Part shown: positions 33,751 through 43,257 of the stretch, one piece after another | Position numbering within the stretch: the stretch's first letter is position 1 | How the letters are laid out: each line of letters opens with the position of its first letter | From: Siminovitchia thermophila | GTDB lineage: Bacteria > Bacillota > Bacilli > Bacillales > Bacillaceae_C | Assembly: GCF_016909185.1 (NCBI RefSeq) | Contig: NZ_JAFBFH010000004.1 | Coordinates: 1 to 64,000, forward strand | Length of the DNA: 64,000 nt | Reading direction: 5' to 3' | Made by a program: the position numbers and the translations under genes | The notes under the pieces: generated by a model | What the model saw: the letters and a program-made list of their open reading frames with translations, nothing else | The model's database searches: none | What the model was told of the DNA's origin: nothing

Positions 33751-35844
33751 ATGGCTGAATATCGCCTTAAAGGTCTTTCCTGCGCAAATTGCGCCAGGGA
33801 GATGGAAGAGGAAATTCAAAAGTTGGATCATGGTGACAATGCTAAAATAATGTTCAATTCTAGTAAATTAGTCGTTTCCGATGAAGTCGCCTTGCATAAA
33901 GTGGAAAAAATATTGGCGAGCGACGGCGCTTCCATTGTCCGTGAGTCAAGTGACAGCACACATGACGACCATGATCACGGAAGTGGGCGCAAGCTACTCT
34001 ATTTTATAGGTCTTTCAGCAGTTTTATTTGCGCTTGCCATTGCCCTGGAAAACATGATTCCGACTGTTGCTGCGGCCGGTATTTACGTCGCTGCTGCAGC
34101 CATCAGCGGCTATAAAACGTTTATAAAAGGCCTCAAAAACCTGGTAGCGTTCAAATTTAACATTGATACGCTTATGACAATTGCCCTCATTGGGGCTTTT
34201 GGAATCGGTGAATGGAAAGAGGGTACGCTTGTTGCGATCCTTTTTGGCATCAATGAATACTTGGAAGGCCTGGGAATGGAAAAGGCGCGCAAATCAATGG
34301 AAACACTGTTAAAGGTGGCTCCGAAAGAAGCGATACTGCTTTCCGGAAAAGAAGAAAGAGTAATCCCGATCGCCGATTTGCAAGCCGGAGATGTGGTTCT
34401 CGTGAAATCGGGTGAAAAAATTCCTTCCGACGGTGTTGTATCAGAAGGAAGAAGTTCGGTGAACGAAGCAGCCATTACGGGGGAAGCGATGCCTGTTGAA
34501 AAAACACCCGGCGAAACCGTATATGGCGGAAGCATTAATAACGAAGGTGTTTTGAAAGTTACCATTACAAAGCCTTACGAAGATTCCTCCCTTGCCAAAA
34601 TATTGCATCTTGTTGAGGAAGCGCAGGAAACGAAAACACCAACGGAACAGTTTATTAACAAGTTCGCGAAATATTACACTCCGCTTATTATGGTGATCGC
34701 CCTTATTGTGATGATTGTTCCCCCGCTTTTCGTAGGAGATTGGGGAAGTTATTTTTACCAAGGCTTGGCAGTCCTCATTGTCGGTTGCCCGTGCGCGCTG
34801 ATCATTTCTTCCCCCATTGCCATTATTTCCGGTATTACCCGGAATGCCCGAAACGGGATTTTGATCAAAGGCGGCGTGTTTTTGGAGCAGCTTGGGCATG
34901 TCGACGCCGTTGCATTTGATAAAACCGGTACGTTGACAAAAGGGGAACCCCATGTAGAAGAAATGATCGCCTATACGAATATTAAGGAATTGTTAAGAAT
35001 CGCCGGATCAATTGAAAAGTCTTCCTCCCACCCGCTTGCAAAAGCTATAATGGAGAAGGTGGAACAACAATCTATTCCACTCGAAGAACCGACTGATTTA
35101 AAAACGATTGCCGGCCAGGGAGTTGAAGCGAACATTTCCGGACAGACATACAGACTGGGGAACGAAGCGAGCATACCATTTGACGAAATTCCACCGCAAA
35201 TTCAAAGCGATCTGGAGCAATTAAAAGACGACGGGTACACAATTGTCGTTGTTTCAGATCACGAGCAAGTTTTGGGCTTGTTTGGGATTGCTGATGAAAT
35301 TCGCCATGAAAGTAAAGAAGTTGTCGCTGAATTATACGACGCAGGGGTTAAAAATGCCGTTATGTTGACAGGCGACCATGATAAAACGGCGAAAAAGGTA
35401 GCTTCCGCCGTTGGACTGAGCCATTATTACGCTAATCTTCTGCCCCATATGAAAGTGGAAAAAATGAAAGAGCTGATCAAAAAAGGAAAAACAGCCATGG
35501 TTGGAGACGGAATTAATGATGCTCCGGCACTGGCCGTTGCCGATCTCGGGATCGCGATGGGGAAAGGAACGGACAGCGCCATTGAAACAGCGGACATTGT
35601 CCTCATGCAGGACCATCTTGGAAAATTGCCGGGAGCCATAAAAATCGCCAAGCGAGTAAATACTATTATTAAAATAAATATTTCTCTCGCGTTAGGCTTG
35701 AAAATAATAGCTCTATTATTAACCATTCCGGGATTGTTGACACTTTGGATCGCCATTCTTTCAGACATGGGGGCGACCATCCTTGTAACGCTAATCAGCT
35801 TGACCGTATTGATTGACAAAAACAAAGCCGGCACGCAAAAGTAA
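33751..35844 (+). CDS. cadA: P1B-type Zn/Cd/Co-exporting ATPase (CadA-like)
   Basis: A 697-residue heavy-metal ATPase. An N-terminal HMA domain has Cys11-x2-Cys14 (GLSCANCARE) and is followed by a His-rich linker (HDDHDHGSG). It then has the TGEAMPVEK actuator loop, the transmembrane metal motif VGCPCALIIS, phosphorylation site DKTGTLTKGE, the nucleotide-binding SSSHPLAKAI and the hinge GDGINDAPAL. CPC with the His-rich linker indicates Zn(II), Cd(II) or Pb(II) export. ATG at 33751 is used because GGGAGG precedes it by 8 bases. It is followed after only 14 bases by phoP. Confidence 0.9.
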   Translation: MAEYRLKGLSCANCAREMEEEIQKLDHGDNAKIMFNSSKLVVSDEVALHKVEKILASDGASIVRESSDSTHDDHDHGSGRKLLYFIGLSAVLFALAIALENMIPTVAAAGIYVAAAAISGYKTFIKGLKNLVAFKFNIDTLMTIALIGAFGIGEWKEGTLVAILFGINEYLEGLGMEKARKSMETLLKVAPKEAILLSGKEERVIPIADLQAGDVVLVKSGEKIPSDGVVSEGRSSVNEAAITGEAMPVEKTPGETVYGGSINNEGVLKVTITKPYEDSSLAKILHLVEEAQETKTPTEQFINKFAKYYTPLIMVIALIVMIVPPLFVGDWGSYFYQGLAVLIVGCPCALIISSPIAIISGITRNARNGILIKGGVFLEQLGHVDAVAFDKTGTLTKGEPHVEEMIAYTNIKELLRIAGSIEKSSSHPLAKAIMEKVEQQSIPLEEPTDLKTIAGQGVEANISGQTYRLGNEASIPFDEIPPQIQSDLEQLKDDGYTIVVVSDHEQVLGLFGIADEIRHESKEVVAELYDAGVKNAVMLTGDHDKTAKKVASAVGLSHYYANLLPHMKVEKMKELIKKGKTAMVGDGINDAPALAVADLGIAMGKGTDSAIETADIVLMQDHLGKLPGAIKIAKRVNTIIKINISLALGLKIIALLLTIPGLLTLWIAILSDMGATILVTLISLTVLIDKNKAGTQK

Positions 35845-35858
35845 GGAGGTTAAAACCA

Positions 35859-36566
35859 TTGGAACGGGTACTTGTCGTGGATGATGAACCATCCATCGTC
35901 ACACTTCTTCAATATAACTTGGAAAAAGCGGGATATTCCGTCACAACAGCTGGAAATGGCGAAATCGGTTTGCAAAAAGCAATGCAGGAAAGGCCTGATC
36001 TCATTGTTCTTGACTTAATGCTTCCTGGAATCGATGGCATGGATATTTGCAAGAAGCTTCGTCAGGAAAAAATCAATACGCCTATTTTAATGTTGACGGC
36101 CCGTGACGATGAATTTGATAAAGTGTTGGGACTGGAATTGGGCGCTGACGATTATTTAACGAAACCTTTCAGCCCGCGCGAAGTCGTTGCGCGGGTCAAG
36201 GCGATATTACGCCGATCAAAAATGGTCGAAGAACCGAATATTGTCGTGGAGCAAAAAGGTGAACCGATGTACAAAATTGGAGAGCTGGCCGTTTTTCCGG
36301 AAAGATATGAAGCGCTTCTGCGGGAAGAAAAACTTGAGCTTACTCCAAAAGAGTTCGAACTGCTGGCGTATCTTGCCGCAAATGAAGGGAAAGTGCTAAA
36401 TCGCACGCAGCTGTTGGATGCCGTCTGGAATTACGACTTTGTCGGTGATTCGCGGATTGTCGACGTGCATATTAGTAACTTACGTGAAAAGATTGAATTA
36501 GATACACGTAAGCCGCAATATATCAAAACGGTCCGAGGCTTTGGCTATAAGTTGGAGAGACCATAG
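35859..36566 (+). CDS. phoP: PhoP, phosphate-starvation response regulator
   Basis: A 235-residue OmpR-family regulator: receiver with VVDDEPSIVTLLQYNLEKAG, Asp52 in LIVLDLMLPG, Lys in YLTKPFSPREV, then a winged-helix domain (ELTPKEFELLAYLAANEGKV, VDVHISNLREKIE, KTVRGFGYKLE). It is very similar to B. subtilis PhoP along the whole receiver. It starts with TTG, with AAGGAGG 8 bases upstream. It activates pst and other Pho genes through TT(A/T)ACA repeats, which are present at 43014-43052 and 43151-43178. Its position behind cadA is unusual. Confidence 0.92.
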   Translation: MERVLVVDDEPSIVTLLQYNLEKAGYSVTTAGNGEIGLQKAMQERPDLIVLDLMLPGIDGMDICKKLRQEKINTPILMLTARDDEFDKVLGLELGADDYLTKPFSPREVVARVKAILRRSKMVEEPNIVVEQKGEPMYKIGELAVFPERYEALLREEKLELTPKEFELLAYLAANEGKVLNRTQLLDAVWNYDFVGDSRIVDVHISNLREKIELDTRKPQYIKTVRGFGYKLERP

Positions 36567-36568
36567 CA

Positions 36569-38341
36569 ATGCAAAAATTATGGCTTCGGATTACTTTTTC
36601 TTTTCTTTTATTAATGTCTATCGCATTGCTTGTTTCCGGTTTTTTTATAGCCGACAAAGTAAAGGATACATACATGGATCTCAAAAAGGACCAACTATAC
36701 GAAATGGCGCAATTAACTGTAAGAGCCATTAACACGGGCACTGATAGCGAAGTAAGGCTGCAGGAACAGGTAAAAGAGCTTTCCAAGACCATTACTTCAC
36801 GAATTACAGTGATTGACCGGGACGGACATGTGCTTGCCGATTCAGAGGACAACCCTTCTGCCATGGAAAATCATGCCGACAGGCCGGAAGTTCGGCAGAT
36901 TATAAAAAGCGGAAAGGACTCGGGGATATCGATTCGCTATAGTAAAACATTGGGGTACAACATGATGTACGTCACGATCCCCATGATTGAAGGTGACCAG
37001 GTAAAAGGTGTTGTTCGGACATCACTATCCTTGGAGAAGGTGGAACAGGCAATCGAGCACCTGACAGCCACATTGACATTTGTTCTTTTTACAGCGATGC
37101 TGTTAACGACAATCGTCGGGGTCAGAATGGCAAAAGGGATTGCCAAGCCGATTGAAGAAATGATTACGGTATCCGAACGGTTAAAGGATAAAGATTATTC
37201 TGCAAGAGTGAGAATGCAGCCAAAAGGTGAACTGGGGCGGCTTGCAAACGCCATCAACGTATTGGCGGCCAGCTTGAAAAGCCAAATGGAACAAATCCAG
37301 GAAAATGAGCAGCAGCTGATGGGTGTGTTAACCTACATGAAAAGCGGGGTACTGCTCGTTGATAAGGACGGAAGGATTTTACTCGCCAACCGTGCCATGG
37401 GGGACATGCTGGGGCTTGAACCAGAAACGCTAAAAGGCAAATTGCACGTAGAGGTGGGAAAAAGCGCTGATCTGAGCCGCCTTATTGATCAATGTCTCCT
37501 TGAAGGCAAGGAAATTAGAGATGAAATCCAATTTTATTTTCCAGATGAACGGATACTGGATGCCCACTTAGCCCCTTATGTTGGAAAAAGGAACGAATTA
37601 AAGGGCATCGTTGCGGTTCTTCATGATATTACGGATATCCGGCGTCTCGAGAAAATGCGCAGCGAGTTTGTGGCAAACGTTTCGCATGAATTGAAAACGC
37701 CAATTACTTCTGTTAAAGGGTTTGCGGAAACGCTGCTCGATGGAGCCATGGATGATGAGGAGTTGCTCCACGATTTCTTGAATATTATTCATAAAGAAAG
37801 TGTGCGGCTGCATCGGCTCATCAATGATATTTTACATCTATCCAAAATTGAACAGCATCTCGTTACACCGATAGTTGAAGAGGTAAACGTGACGGAAGTC
37901 ATCCGTAACGTGGCGGAGACCATTCGAAAAGAAGTGAAGACAAAAGGGCTTGAGCTTGAACTTCCTGACAACACAAATGTATGGGTGGAAGGAGAAAGAG
38001 ACCGGATTCAGCAAATTATTTTAAATCTCGTCTCCAACGCGGTCGTCTATACGCCTGAGGGCGGAAAGATTTCCGTATCCGTTTCGGAAAGGGAAAACGA
38101 AGTTGATATTCGTGTTCAAGATAACGGCATTGGGATCTCGAAAAAAGATCTTCCACGTATTTTTGAGCGTTTTTACAGAGTTGATAAGGCAAGAGCGCGT
38201 GATTCTGGCGGGACGGGACTCGGTCTTGCCATCGTGAAACACTTGATAGAATCGCATCATGGTTCCATTAAAGTAGAAAGTGAAGAAGGAGAGGGGACCA
38301 TTTTTACAGTGACCCTCCCGAAAAAACAAGCAAACATGTAA
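36569..38341 (+). CDS. phoR: PhoR, phosphate-sensing histidine kinase
   Basis: A 590-residue kinase: first membrane helix at 8-28, an extracytoplasmic PDC-like domain at 30-165, second helix at 166-187, HAMP at about 188-240, a PAS domain at 250-355, HisKA with His373 in VANVSHELKTPIT, and HATPase_c (LVSNAVVYTPEGG, VQDNGIGI, GGTGLGLAIVKHL). This is the complete PhoR layout of Bacillus. The ATG lies 2 bases after the phoP stop, so the two are coupled. It ends with a strong terminator. Confidence 0.92.
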   Translation: MQKLWLRITFSFLLLMSIALLVSGFFIADKVKDTYMDLKKDQLYEMAQLTVRAINTGTDSEVRLQEQVKELSKTITSRITVIDRDGHVLADSEDNPSAMENHADRPEVRQIIKSGKDSGISIRYSKTLGYNMMYVTIPMIEGDQVKGVVRTSLSLEKVEQAIEHLTATLTFVLFTAMLLTTIVGVRMAKGIAKPIEEMITVSERLKDKDYSARVRMQPKGELGRLANAINVLAASLKSQMEQIQENEQQLMGVLTYMKSGVLLVDKDGRILLANRAMGDMLGLEPETLKGKLHVEVGKSADLSRLIDQCLLEGKEIRDEIQFYFPDERILDAHLAPYVGKRNELKGIVAVLHDITDIRRLEKMRSEFVANVSHELKTPITSVKGFAETLLDGAMDDEELLHDFLNIIHKESVRLHRLINDILHLSKIEQHLVTPIVEEVNVTEVIRNVAETIRKEVKTKGLELELPDNTNVWVEGERDRIQQIILNLVSNAVVYTPEGGKISVSVSERENEVDIRVQDNGIGISKKDLPRIFERFYRVDKARARDSGGTGLGLAIVKHLIESHHGSIKVESEEGEGTIFTVTLPKKQANM

Positions 38342-38343
38342 AG

Positions 38344-38378
38344 GCCCCGAAAGCATTCAATCTTTCGGGGCTTTTTTT
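38344..38378 (+). terminator. Terminator after phoPR
   Basis: GCCCCGAAAG (38344-38353) pairs perfectly with CTTTCGGGGC (38362-38371) and is followed by seven T. Confidence 0.9.
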
Positions 38379-38566
38379 GTGGAGAGTCTCCTGGTCTACA
38401 AACTTAATCATTGGGACGAACCATTCCAAAAACATCTGAACATTGGTCTAAACGCCATAGCTTAAAGCCGGGCAGCGGGTGAACAATGATTGCGGATTTT
38501 CGCTTCTTCTCAGTGAGGGCGGCTAACATGCTCCGATAATAATTACCGCTGTTGAAGCATCGTATC

Positions 38567-39223
38567 TTAATTATTTAGTTCGATCATTTTACCGGCTGCC
38601 ATATAAACAATCCACTCGCAAATGTTTGTTGTGTAATCACCGATTCGTTCCAAATACTGGGCAACAAGCAAGAGGTGTGATGATTGGCTTATGGATGCCC
38701 GGTCACTTTTCATTAAATCAATCAGATCAAGAAAAATCTTTTTAAAATAAGCATCAACTTCATCATCCCGTTTGGAAATGGCGATGGCTTCATCCTTGTT
38801 CATTTCGATATACGCATCGAGCGTATCGCGAAGCATTTTTTGGGCGAGTTCCGCCATTAACGGGATATCCACCAGCGGTTTCGCATAGGTTTCATCTTTT
38901 AAATGAATGGTTGCTTTGGCGATGCTGACGGCGTGGTCCGCCATACGCTCCAAGTCTGTCGCTACTTTCAACGTCATGGCAATTCTTCTCAAATCGCTCC
39001 CGACGGGCTGTTGCAAAGCGATCAAGGAAAAACAAGATTTTTCAATGTTGACTTCGGCATCGTTGATCAGCTTGTCGCCTTCAATGACGGCTTCTGCAAG
39101 CGGAATATCCTTTTGAACGAGCGATTTGACCGATTTGTGTACTGCCTCTTCCACCATGATGCCCATCGTGAGAAGCTGTTGGTGCAGTTCCTTTAATTGC
39201 TCTTCAAACTGGGATCTGAGCAT
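38567..39223 (-). CDS. phoU: PhoU, phosphate transport and signalling accessory protein
   Basis: A 218-residue all-helical protein with two PhoU repeats. The metal-binding motifs are visible as DLERMADHAVSIA (first repeat) and YLERIGDYTTNICEW (second repeat). PhoU links Pst transporter activity to PhoR signalling and limits phosphate uptake. AAGGAGG lies 8 bases before the ATG. It is the last gene of the minus-strand pst operon, 18 bases after pstB. Confidence 0.92.
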   Translation of the reverse strand: MLRSQFEEQLKELHQQLLTMGIMVEEAVHKSVKSLVQKDIPLAEAVIEGDKLINDAEVNIEKSCFSLIALQQPVGSDLRRIAMTLKVATDLERMADHAVSIAKATIHLKDETYAKPLVDIPLMAELAQKMLRDTLDAYIEMNKDEAIAISKRDDEVDAYFKKIFLDLIDLMKSDRASISQSSHLLLVAQYLERIGDYTTNICEWIVYMAAGKMIELNN

Positions 39224-39241
39224 ATTAAGTGTCCTCCTTTT

Positions 39242-40063
39242 TTAACCGAAGCGTCCGGTAATATAGTCTTCCGTTCTTTGATCGGAAGGGTTGGAAAACA
39301 TGATGGAAGTATCATCGAACTCAATGAGCTCCCCGTTCAGGAAAAAGGCTGTCTTATCTGAAATTCTTGCAGCTTGCTGCATATTATGAGTAACGATGAT
39401 AATACTGTATTTTTGCTTTAGCTCTTGCACCAACTCTTCGACTTTCATTGTCGAGATGGGGTCAAGTGCCGAAGTAGGTTCATCCATCAAGATAACATCC
39501 GGTTCCACTGCTAAACATCTCGCGATACATAGGCGCTGTTGTTGTCCTCCGGAAAGGCCATAGGCGTTTTCATGTAAGCGGTCCTTTACCTCATTCCAAA
39601 GGGCTGCACCCTTTAAGCTTTTTTCTGCAATTTCACGGAGAATTTTTTTATCCCGAATGCCGTGAATGACCGGGCCGTATATAACATTTTCATAAATGGA
39701 TTTCGGAAACGGGTTGGGCTTTTGAAACACCATGCCCACTTTCGTTCTCAATTCCTCTACTCCGTACTTGCGGTCTAATATATTTTGATCTCTATATAAT
39801 AACTGTCCAGACATTTTTACAGTCGGAATCAAATCGACCATACGGTTAAGGGATTTGACAAATGTGGACTTGCCGCAACCGGATGGTCCGATAATGGCGG
39901 TAACGTTATTTTCGGCAATGGCAATATTGATGTTTTTTAAAGCCTGGTCTTCTCCGTACCAGAGGTTTAATTCTTTAGCTTCAAAAACAGTATTCTGTTC
40001 AACACGGCTTTTTTTGGTTGTTTCCGGAGCTTTCTGTACTGCCTTTATAGTCATAGCCGACAT
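39242..40063 (-). CDS. pstB: PstB, phosphate ABC transporter ATPase (first copy)
   Basis: A 273-residue ATPase with Walker [19 protein letters not shown]-loop [16 protein letters not shown], signature [15 protein letters not shown], Walker [14 protein letters not shown] and H-loop [10 protein letters not shown]. The LNRM and [11 protein letters not shown] phrases are specific to PstB. It couples ATP hydrolysis to phosphate import through PstCA. GGGAGG lies 7 bases before the ATG. Confidence 0.92.
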   Translation of the reverse strand: MSAMTIKAVQKAPETTKKSRVEQNTVFEAKELNLWYGEDQALKNINIAIAENNVTAIIGPSGCGKSTFVKSLNRMVDLIPTVKMSGQLLYRDQNILDRKYGVEELRTKVGMVFQKPNPFPKSIYENVIYGPVIHGIRDKKILREIAEKSLKGAALWNEVKDRLHENAYGLSGGQQQRLCIARCLAVEPDVILMDEPTSALDPISTMKVEELVQELKQKYSIIIVTHNMQQAARISDKTAFFLNGELIEFDDTSIMFSNPSDQRTEDYITGRFG

Positions 40064-40084
40064 ATAAAGTCCTCCCTTTCGGTT

Positions 40085-40963
40085 TTAATAGCGTTTTGAA
40101 AACTTGTTTCTGATAATAATGGCAATCGAGTTCATCAAAATGAGCATGAACAGAAGGACAATAATTCCTGCAGCGGCTACATCATGAAACTCTGCTTGCG
40201 GTCTGCTTGTCCAGTTGTATATTTGGATTGGCATAACGGTAAAGCCCGACCAGATGCTTTCTGGAATAAATGCGATAAAAGTCATCGCTCCGATCATAAT
40301 GAGTGGGGCTGTTTCACCGACTGCACGTGATAATGCCAAGATCGAACCGGTTAAGATTCCCGGAATGGCCGCCGGTAAAATGACGCGACGAATCGTTTGC
40401 CATTTCGTTGCTCCCATTCCGTAGGAGGCTTCTTGAAGATCCTTCGGAACGGCCCGGAGCGCTTCTTGTGATGCTACGACAATAACGGGAAGGATCAACA
40501 AACTCATGGTTAAACCACCGGCGAGAACACTTCTGCCCATTTCCAACATCCTTACAAAAACCGTCAGGCCCAAAAGACCGAAGACGATGGAAGGGACACC
40601 CGCCAAGTTGGAAATATTTACTTGGATAAAACGTGTAAAGCGATTTTTTTTCGCGTATAACTCAAGGTAAATCGCACAACCGACACCTAAAATAATCGAG
40701 ACCGGCCCGGTAATCGCCATCACCCACAAGGTCCCAAAGATGGCGGCCTTAATTCCAGACTCTTCTGGTTTGCGGGAGGCAAAGTTTGTCAGAAAATCAA
40801 GGTCCAAATATCGGATGCCTTGACTCATTATACGATAAATGAGGATGGCCAAGACAATCAAACCTATCGACGTAGCCAGCATAAACAGCCATTTGGAAAT
40901 GGTGTTTTTTATGAGCCGGCTGCCGATTCTTTTTTTAACCTCGGCTTTATTGATGAGTTCCAT
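40085..40963 (-). CDS. pstA: PstA, phosphate ABC transporter permease (first copy)
   Basis: A 292-residue permease with six membrane helices and the EAA-type cytoplasmic loop (EASYGMGATKWQTIRRVILP). LSRAVGETAPLIMIGA in the later helices is typical of PstA. Its ATG overlaps the pstC stop codon by one base, with GGGAGGAA just upstream, so the two permeases are co-translated. Confidence 0.92.
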   Translation of the reverse strand: MELINKAEVKKRIGSRLIKNTISKWLFMLATSIGLIVLAILIYRIMSQGIRYLDLDFLTNFASRKPEESGIKAAIFGTLWVMAITGPVSIILGVGCAIYLELYAKKNRFTRFIQVNISNLAGVPSIVFGLLGLTVFVRMLEMGRSVLAGGLTMSLLILPVIVVASQEALRAVPKDLQEASYGMGATKWQTIRRVILPAAIPGILTGSILALSRAVGETAPLIMIGAMTFIAFIPESIWSGFTVMPIQIYNWTSRPQAEFHDVAAAGIIVLLFMLILMNSIAIIIRNKFSKRY

Positions 40964-41910
40964 TAATATTCCTCCCTAAATCGCCTTGAAATCCATTGAG
41001 CAATCAAGTTCATAATGAGCGTGAAGACAAAGAGTGTCATTCCAACTGCATAAATGCTGTAGTAAATCGTTGAACCATAGGCAGCATCTCCGAGGCTCAC
41101 CTGAACAATATAGGCGGTCATCGTTTGTATCGTTTCTGTTGGATCGAAAGTGAGGTTAGGCTTAGCGCCTCCGGCAATCGTTACAATCATCGTCTCACCT
41201 ATTGCCCGAGAAAGCCCGAGGACAAAGGAGGCGATAATGCCTGATAATGCAGCGGGCAATACGACTTTCAAAGATACTTCAAGCTTTGTGGAGCCGAGCG
41301 CCAATGCCCCTTCCCTCATCGACCTTGGAACTGCCGACATGGCATCTTCCGATAATGAAGCAATAGATGGGATGATCATAATACCGACAACGATTCCCGG
41401 ACTTAAAGCATTGAAGAAGTTAAGGTCAGGGATTATTTTTTGAAGGACGGGCGTTACAAATGTAAGTGCAAAAAAACCGTAAACAATCGTAGGGATACCG
41501 GCCAATACTTCCAAAATCGGTTTAATCACCTTTCTTGCTCTTTCACTTGCGTATTCACTTAAATAAATAGCAGCTGCGAGGCCAAGCGGAAATGCCACGA
41601 TCACAGCGATCAAGGCAACGAGCAATGTTCCGGATATAAGAGAAATGATGCCATATTTTGGATCCGCTTCAAAAAAGGGAAGCCATTCTTTGCTCGTTAT
41701 AAAATGTATAAAGTCAACACGGCTGAAAAATGTGAAGGTTTCAAATAGGAGTGTAGCAACAATGCCAATGGTCGTTAAAATAGAGATAATAGCCATTAAA
41801 AACAAAAAAACCGGAACGGATTTTTCGGCCAATCCCTGTTTAAATTTATTCTTTCTTTTATTTTCTTCAATCATTTTTGCAATGGAGATTTGCTCATTTT
41901 TCAGTTCCAT
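40963..41910 (-). CDS. pstC: PstC, phosphate ABC transporter permease (first copy)
   Basis: A 315-residue permease with six helices and the EAA loop (REGALALGSTKLEVSLKVVLP); LSRAIGETMIVTIAGG is typical of PstC. The long basic N-terminus (ENKRKNKFKQ) is cytoplasmic. The ATG at 41910 has GAGGAG 8 bases upstream; the in-frame ATG at 41925 is a less likely start. It forms the channel with PstA. Confidence 0.92.
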   Translation of the reverse strand: MELKNEQISIAKMIEENKRKNKFKQGLAEKSVPVFLFLMAIISILTTIGIVATLLFETFTFFSRVDFIHFITSKEWLPFFEADPKYGIISLISGTLLVALIAVIVAFPLGLAAAIYLSEYASERARKVIKPILEVLAGIPTIVYGFFALTFVTPVLQKIIPDLNFFNALSPGIVVGIMIIPSIASLSEDAMSAVPRSMREGALALGSTKLEVSLKVVLPAALSGIIASFVLGLSRAIGETMIVTIAGGAKPNLTFDPTETIQTMTAYIVQVSLGDAAYGSTIYYSIYAVGMTLFVFTLIMNLIAQWISRRFREEY

Positions 41911-41939
41911 TGGAAAACTCCTCATCTATTCATTAGTGA

Positions 41940-41967
41940 AGGTGAGGGGATACCAATCCCCTCACCT
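41940..41967 (-). promoter_or_regulatory. pstS-pstC intercistronic hairpin
   Basis: AGGTGAGGGGAT (41940-41951) and ATCCCCTCACCT (41956-41967) are perfect 12-base arms with a 4-base loop and no U-run. Such hairpins between pstS and the permease genes usually protect the pstS message or end part of the transcripts, giving excess binding protein. Confidence 0.75.
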
Positions 41968-41973
41968 GTAACA

Positions 41974-42954
41974 TTACTTTTTAAGTTCTTCCAACTTTGC
42001 CAAGCCATCCTCATATTCTTTTTCCTGGAGGCTGATATAGCCTACATCTTCAGATAAAGAACTTGCATTTTCAAGTGCGAATTTTACGTAATCATATACA
42101 TGTTCTTTTTCAGCAATTGATTTATTGTTTACATAAAAGAACAGTGGACGTGAAAGCGGCTCATACTCGCCGTTCATGATCGTGTCATTGTCAGGAGTAA
42201 TTGCTTCTCCTTTGCTGTTTACAATCGGAACGATTTTCAGGTCGTCTTTATTTTCAATGTAGTACGCGTAACCGAAAAATGCGATGGCGCCTTTGTCTCC
42301 CATGACACCTTGTACAAGCACATTGTCATCTTCAGATAAAGTAGCATCTTTTCTCATTTGCTCTTCTTCCAAAATGACTTCATTCCAATAGTCATATGTT
42401 CCGGAATCTGTTCCTGGGCTGAAGAAAGAAATTGGTTCTTCCGGCCATCCTTCACGGACGTCCGCCCACGTTTTTACCTTTCCGCTTTCCAACCACATTT
42501 TTTTCAACTCATCAACTGTTAGTTTGTCCACAAAGTCATTATCTTTATTTACGACAACCGAAAGGCCGTCATAGGCAATTTTAAATTCCGTGTATTCTAT
42601 TCCAGCCTCTTTTAACTTAGCTGCTTCCTCATCTTTAATAGGCCGGGATGCGTTGCTGATATCTGTTTCGCCAGCGATGAACTTATTAAATCCTCCACCC
42701 GTTCCGGATACTCCTACGGGGGCTTTTACGTCAGGCTGCTCGGCAGCATATTCTTCAGATACGGCTTCCATGATTGGAAAGACGGTTGATGATCCGTCAA
42801 TACCGACTGTTCCGGATAGTTCTTCCGCGCTTTTTGAATTGTTCCCACTTGAATTTTTCTCGTTGTCAGAGTTGCTGCCGTCCCCATTACCGCAAGCAGT
42901 GAGCAGCAATCCAAAAGATAAAGTGAGTGTTGCCAATGCGGGCTTCAATTTCAT
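41974..42954 (-). CDS. pstS: PstS, phosphate-binding lipoprotein (first copy)
   Basis: A 326-residue lipoprotein: signal peptide with lipobox LLTAC (Cys21), a Ser/Asn/Gly-rich tether, then a PBP-like domain with phosphate-contacting motifs VGIDGSSTVFPI, GVSGTGGGFNKF, ISNASRPIK and SFFSPGTDSGTYDYW. It captures phosphate at the outer face and hands it to PstCA. It is the first gene of the operon and is preceded by a PhoP-box array at 43014-43052. Confidence 0.93.
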   Translation of the reverse strand: MKLKPALATLTLSFGLLLTACGNGDGSNSDNEKNSSGNNSKSAEELSGTVGIDGSSTVFPIMEAVSEEYAAEQPDVKAPVGVSGTGGGFNKFIAGETDISNASRPIKDEEAAKLKEAGIEYTEFKIAYDGLSVVVNKDNDFVDKLTVDELKKMWLESGKVKTWADVREGWPEEPISFFSPGTDSGTYDYWNEVILEEEQMRKDATLSEDDNVLVQGVMGDKGAIAFFGYAYYIENKDDLKIVPIVNSKGEAITPDNDTIMNGEYEPLSRPLFFYVNNKSIAEKEHVYDYVKFALENASSLSEDVGYISLQEKEYEDGLAKLEELKK

Positions 42955-42998
42955 TGATAATTTTCCCCCTGTGTTTATGTGATGTTTACTACATGATC

Positions 42999-43052
42999 AT
43001 CATAAGCGGACTTTATCAAGGTGCGGTTAATCTAATGTAAAGGATTTGTAAA
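42999..43052 (-). promoter_or_regulatory. PhoP box array and -10 of pstS operon
   Basis: On the minus strand four hexamers TTTACA, TTTACA, TTAACC and TTGATA (43052-43047, 43041-43036, 43030-43025, 43019-43014) are each separated by exactly 5 bases, the 11-base period of PhoP binding sites. A -10 box TATGAT (43004-42999) follows 9 bases on. This supports direct activation by PhoP under phosphate starvation. Confidence 0.85.
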
Positions 43053-43150
43053 TATTTTATTAAGGAAAAATGAAGATCGCTTGATTGATAGATTGCAGAC
43101 AAATAGGGAGACAAAGGAATTGGTTGTTTTTCGTTGCGAAACTCACATCT

Positions 43151-43200
43151 TTTACTGCTTTTTTACATAGCTTTCATACTGCTTGAACGCATTCTTAAAT
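43151..43200 (+). promoter_or_regulatory. PhoP box-like array of second pst operon
   Basis: On the plus strand TTTACT (43151), TTTACA (43162) and TTCATA (43173) recur with an 11-base period, followed by weaker units (TGAACG at 43184, TTAAAT at 43195). A TATGCT at 43218 could be the -10. The array is less perfect than the one for the minus-strand operon. Confidence 0.6.
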
Positions 43201-43257
43201 ATGAAATAGTACATTGAATATGCTAGCCTGCTTTCATCATAAAGGGGGTTTTTTACC

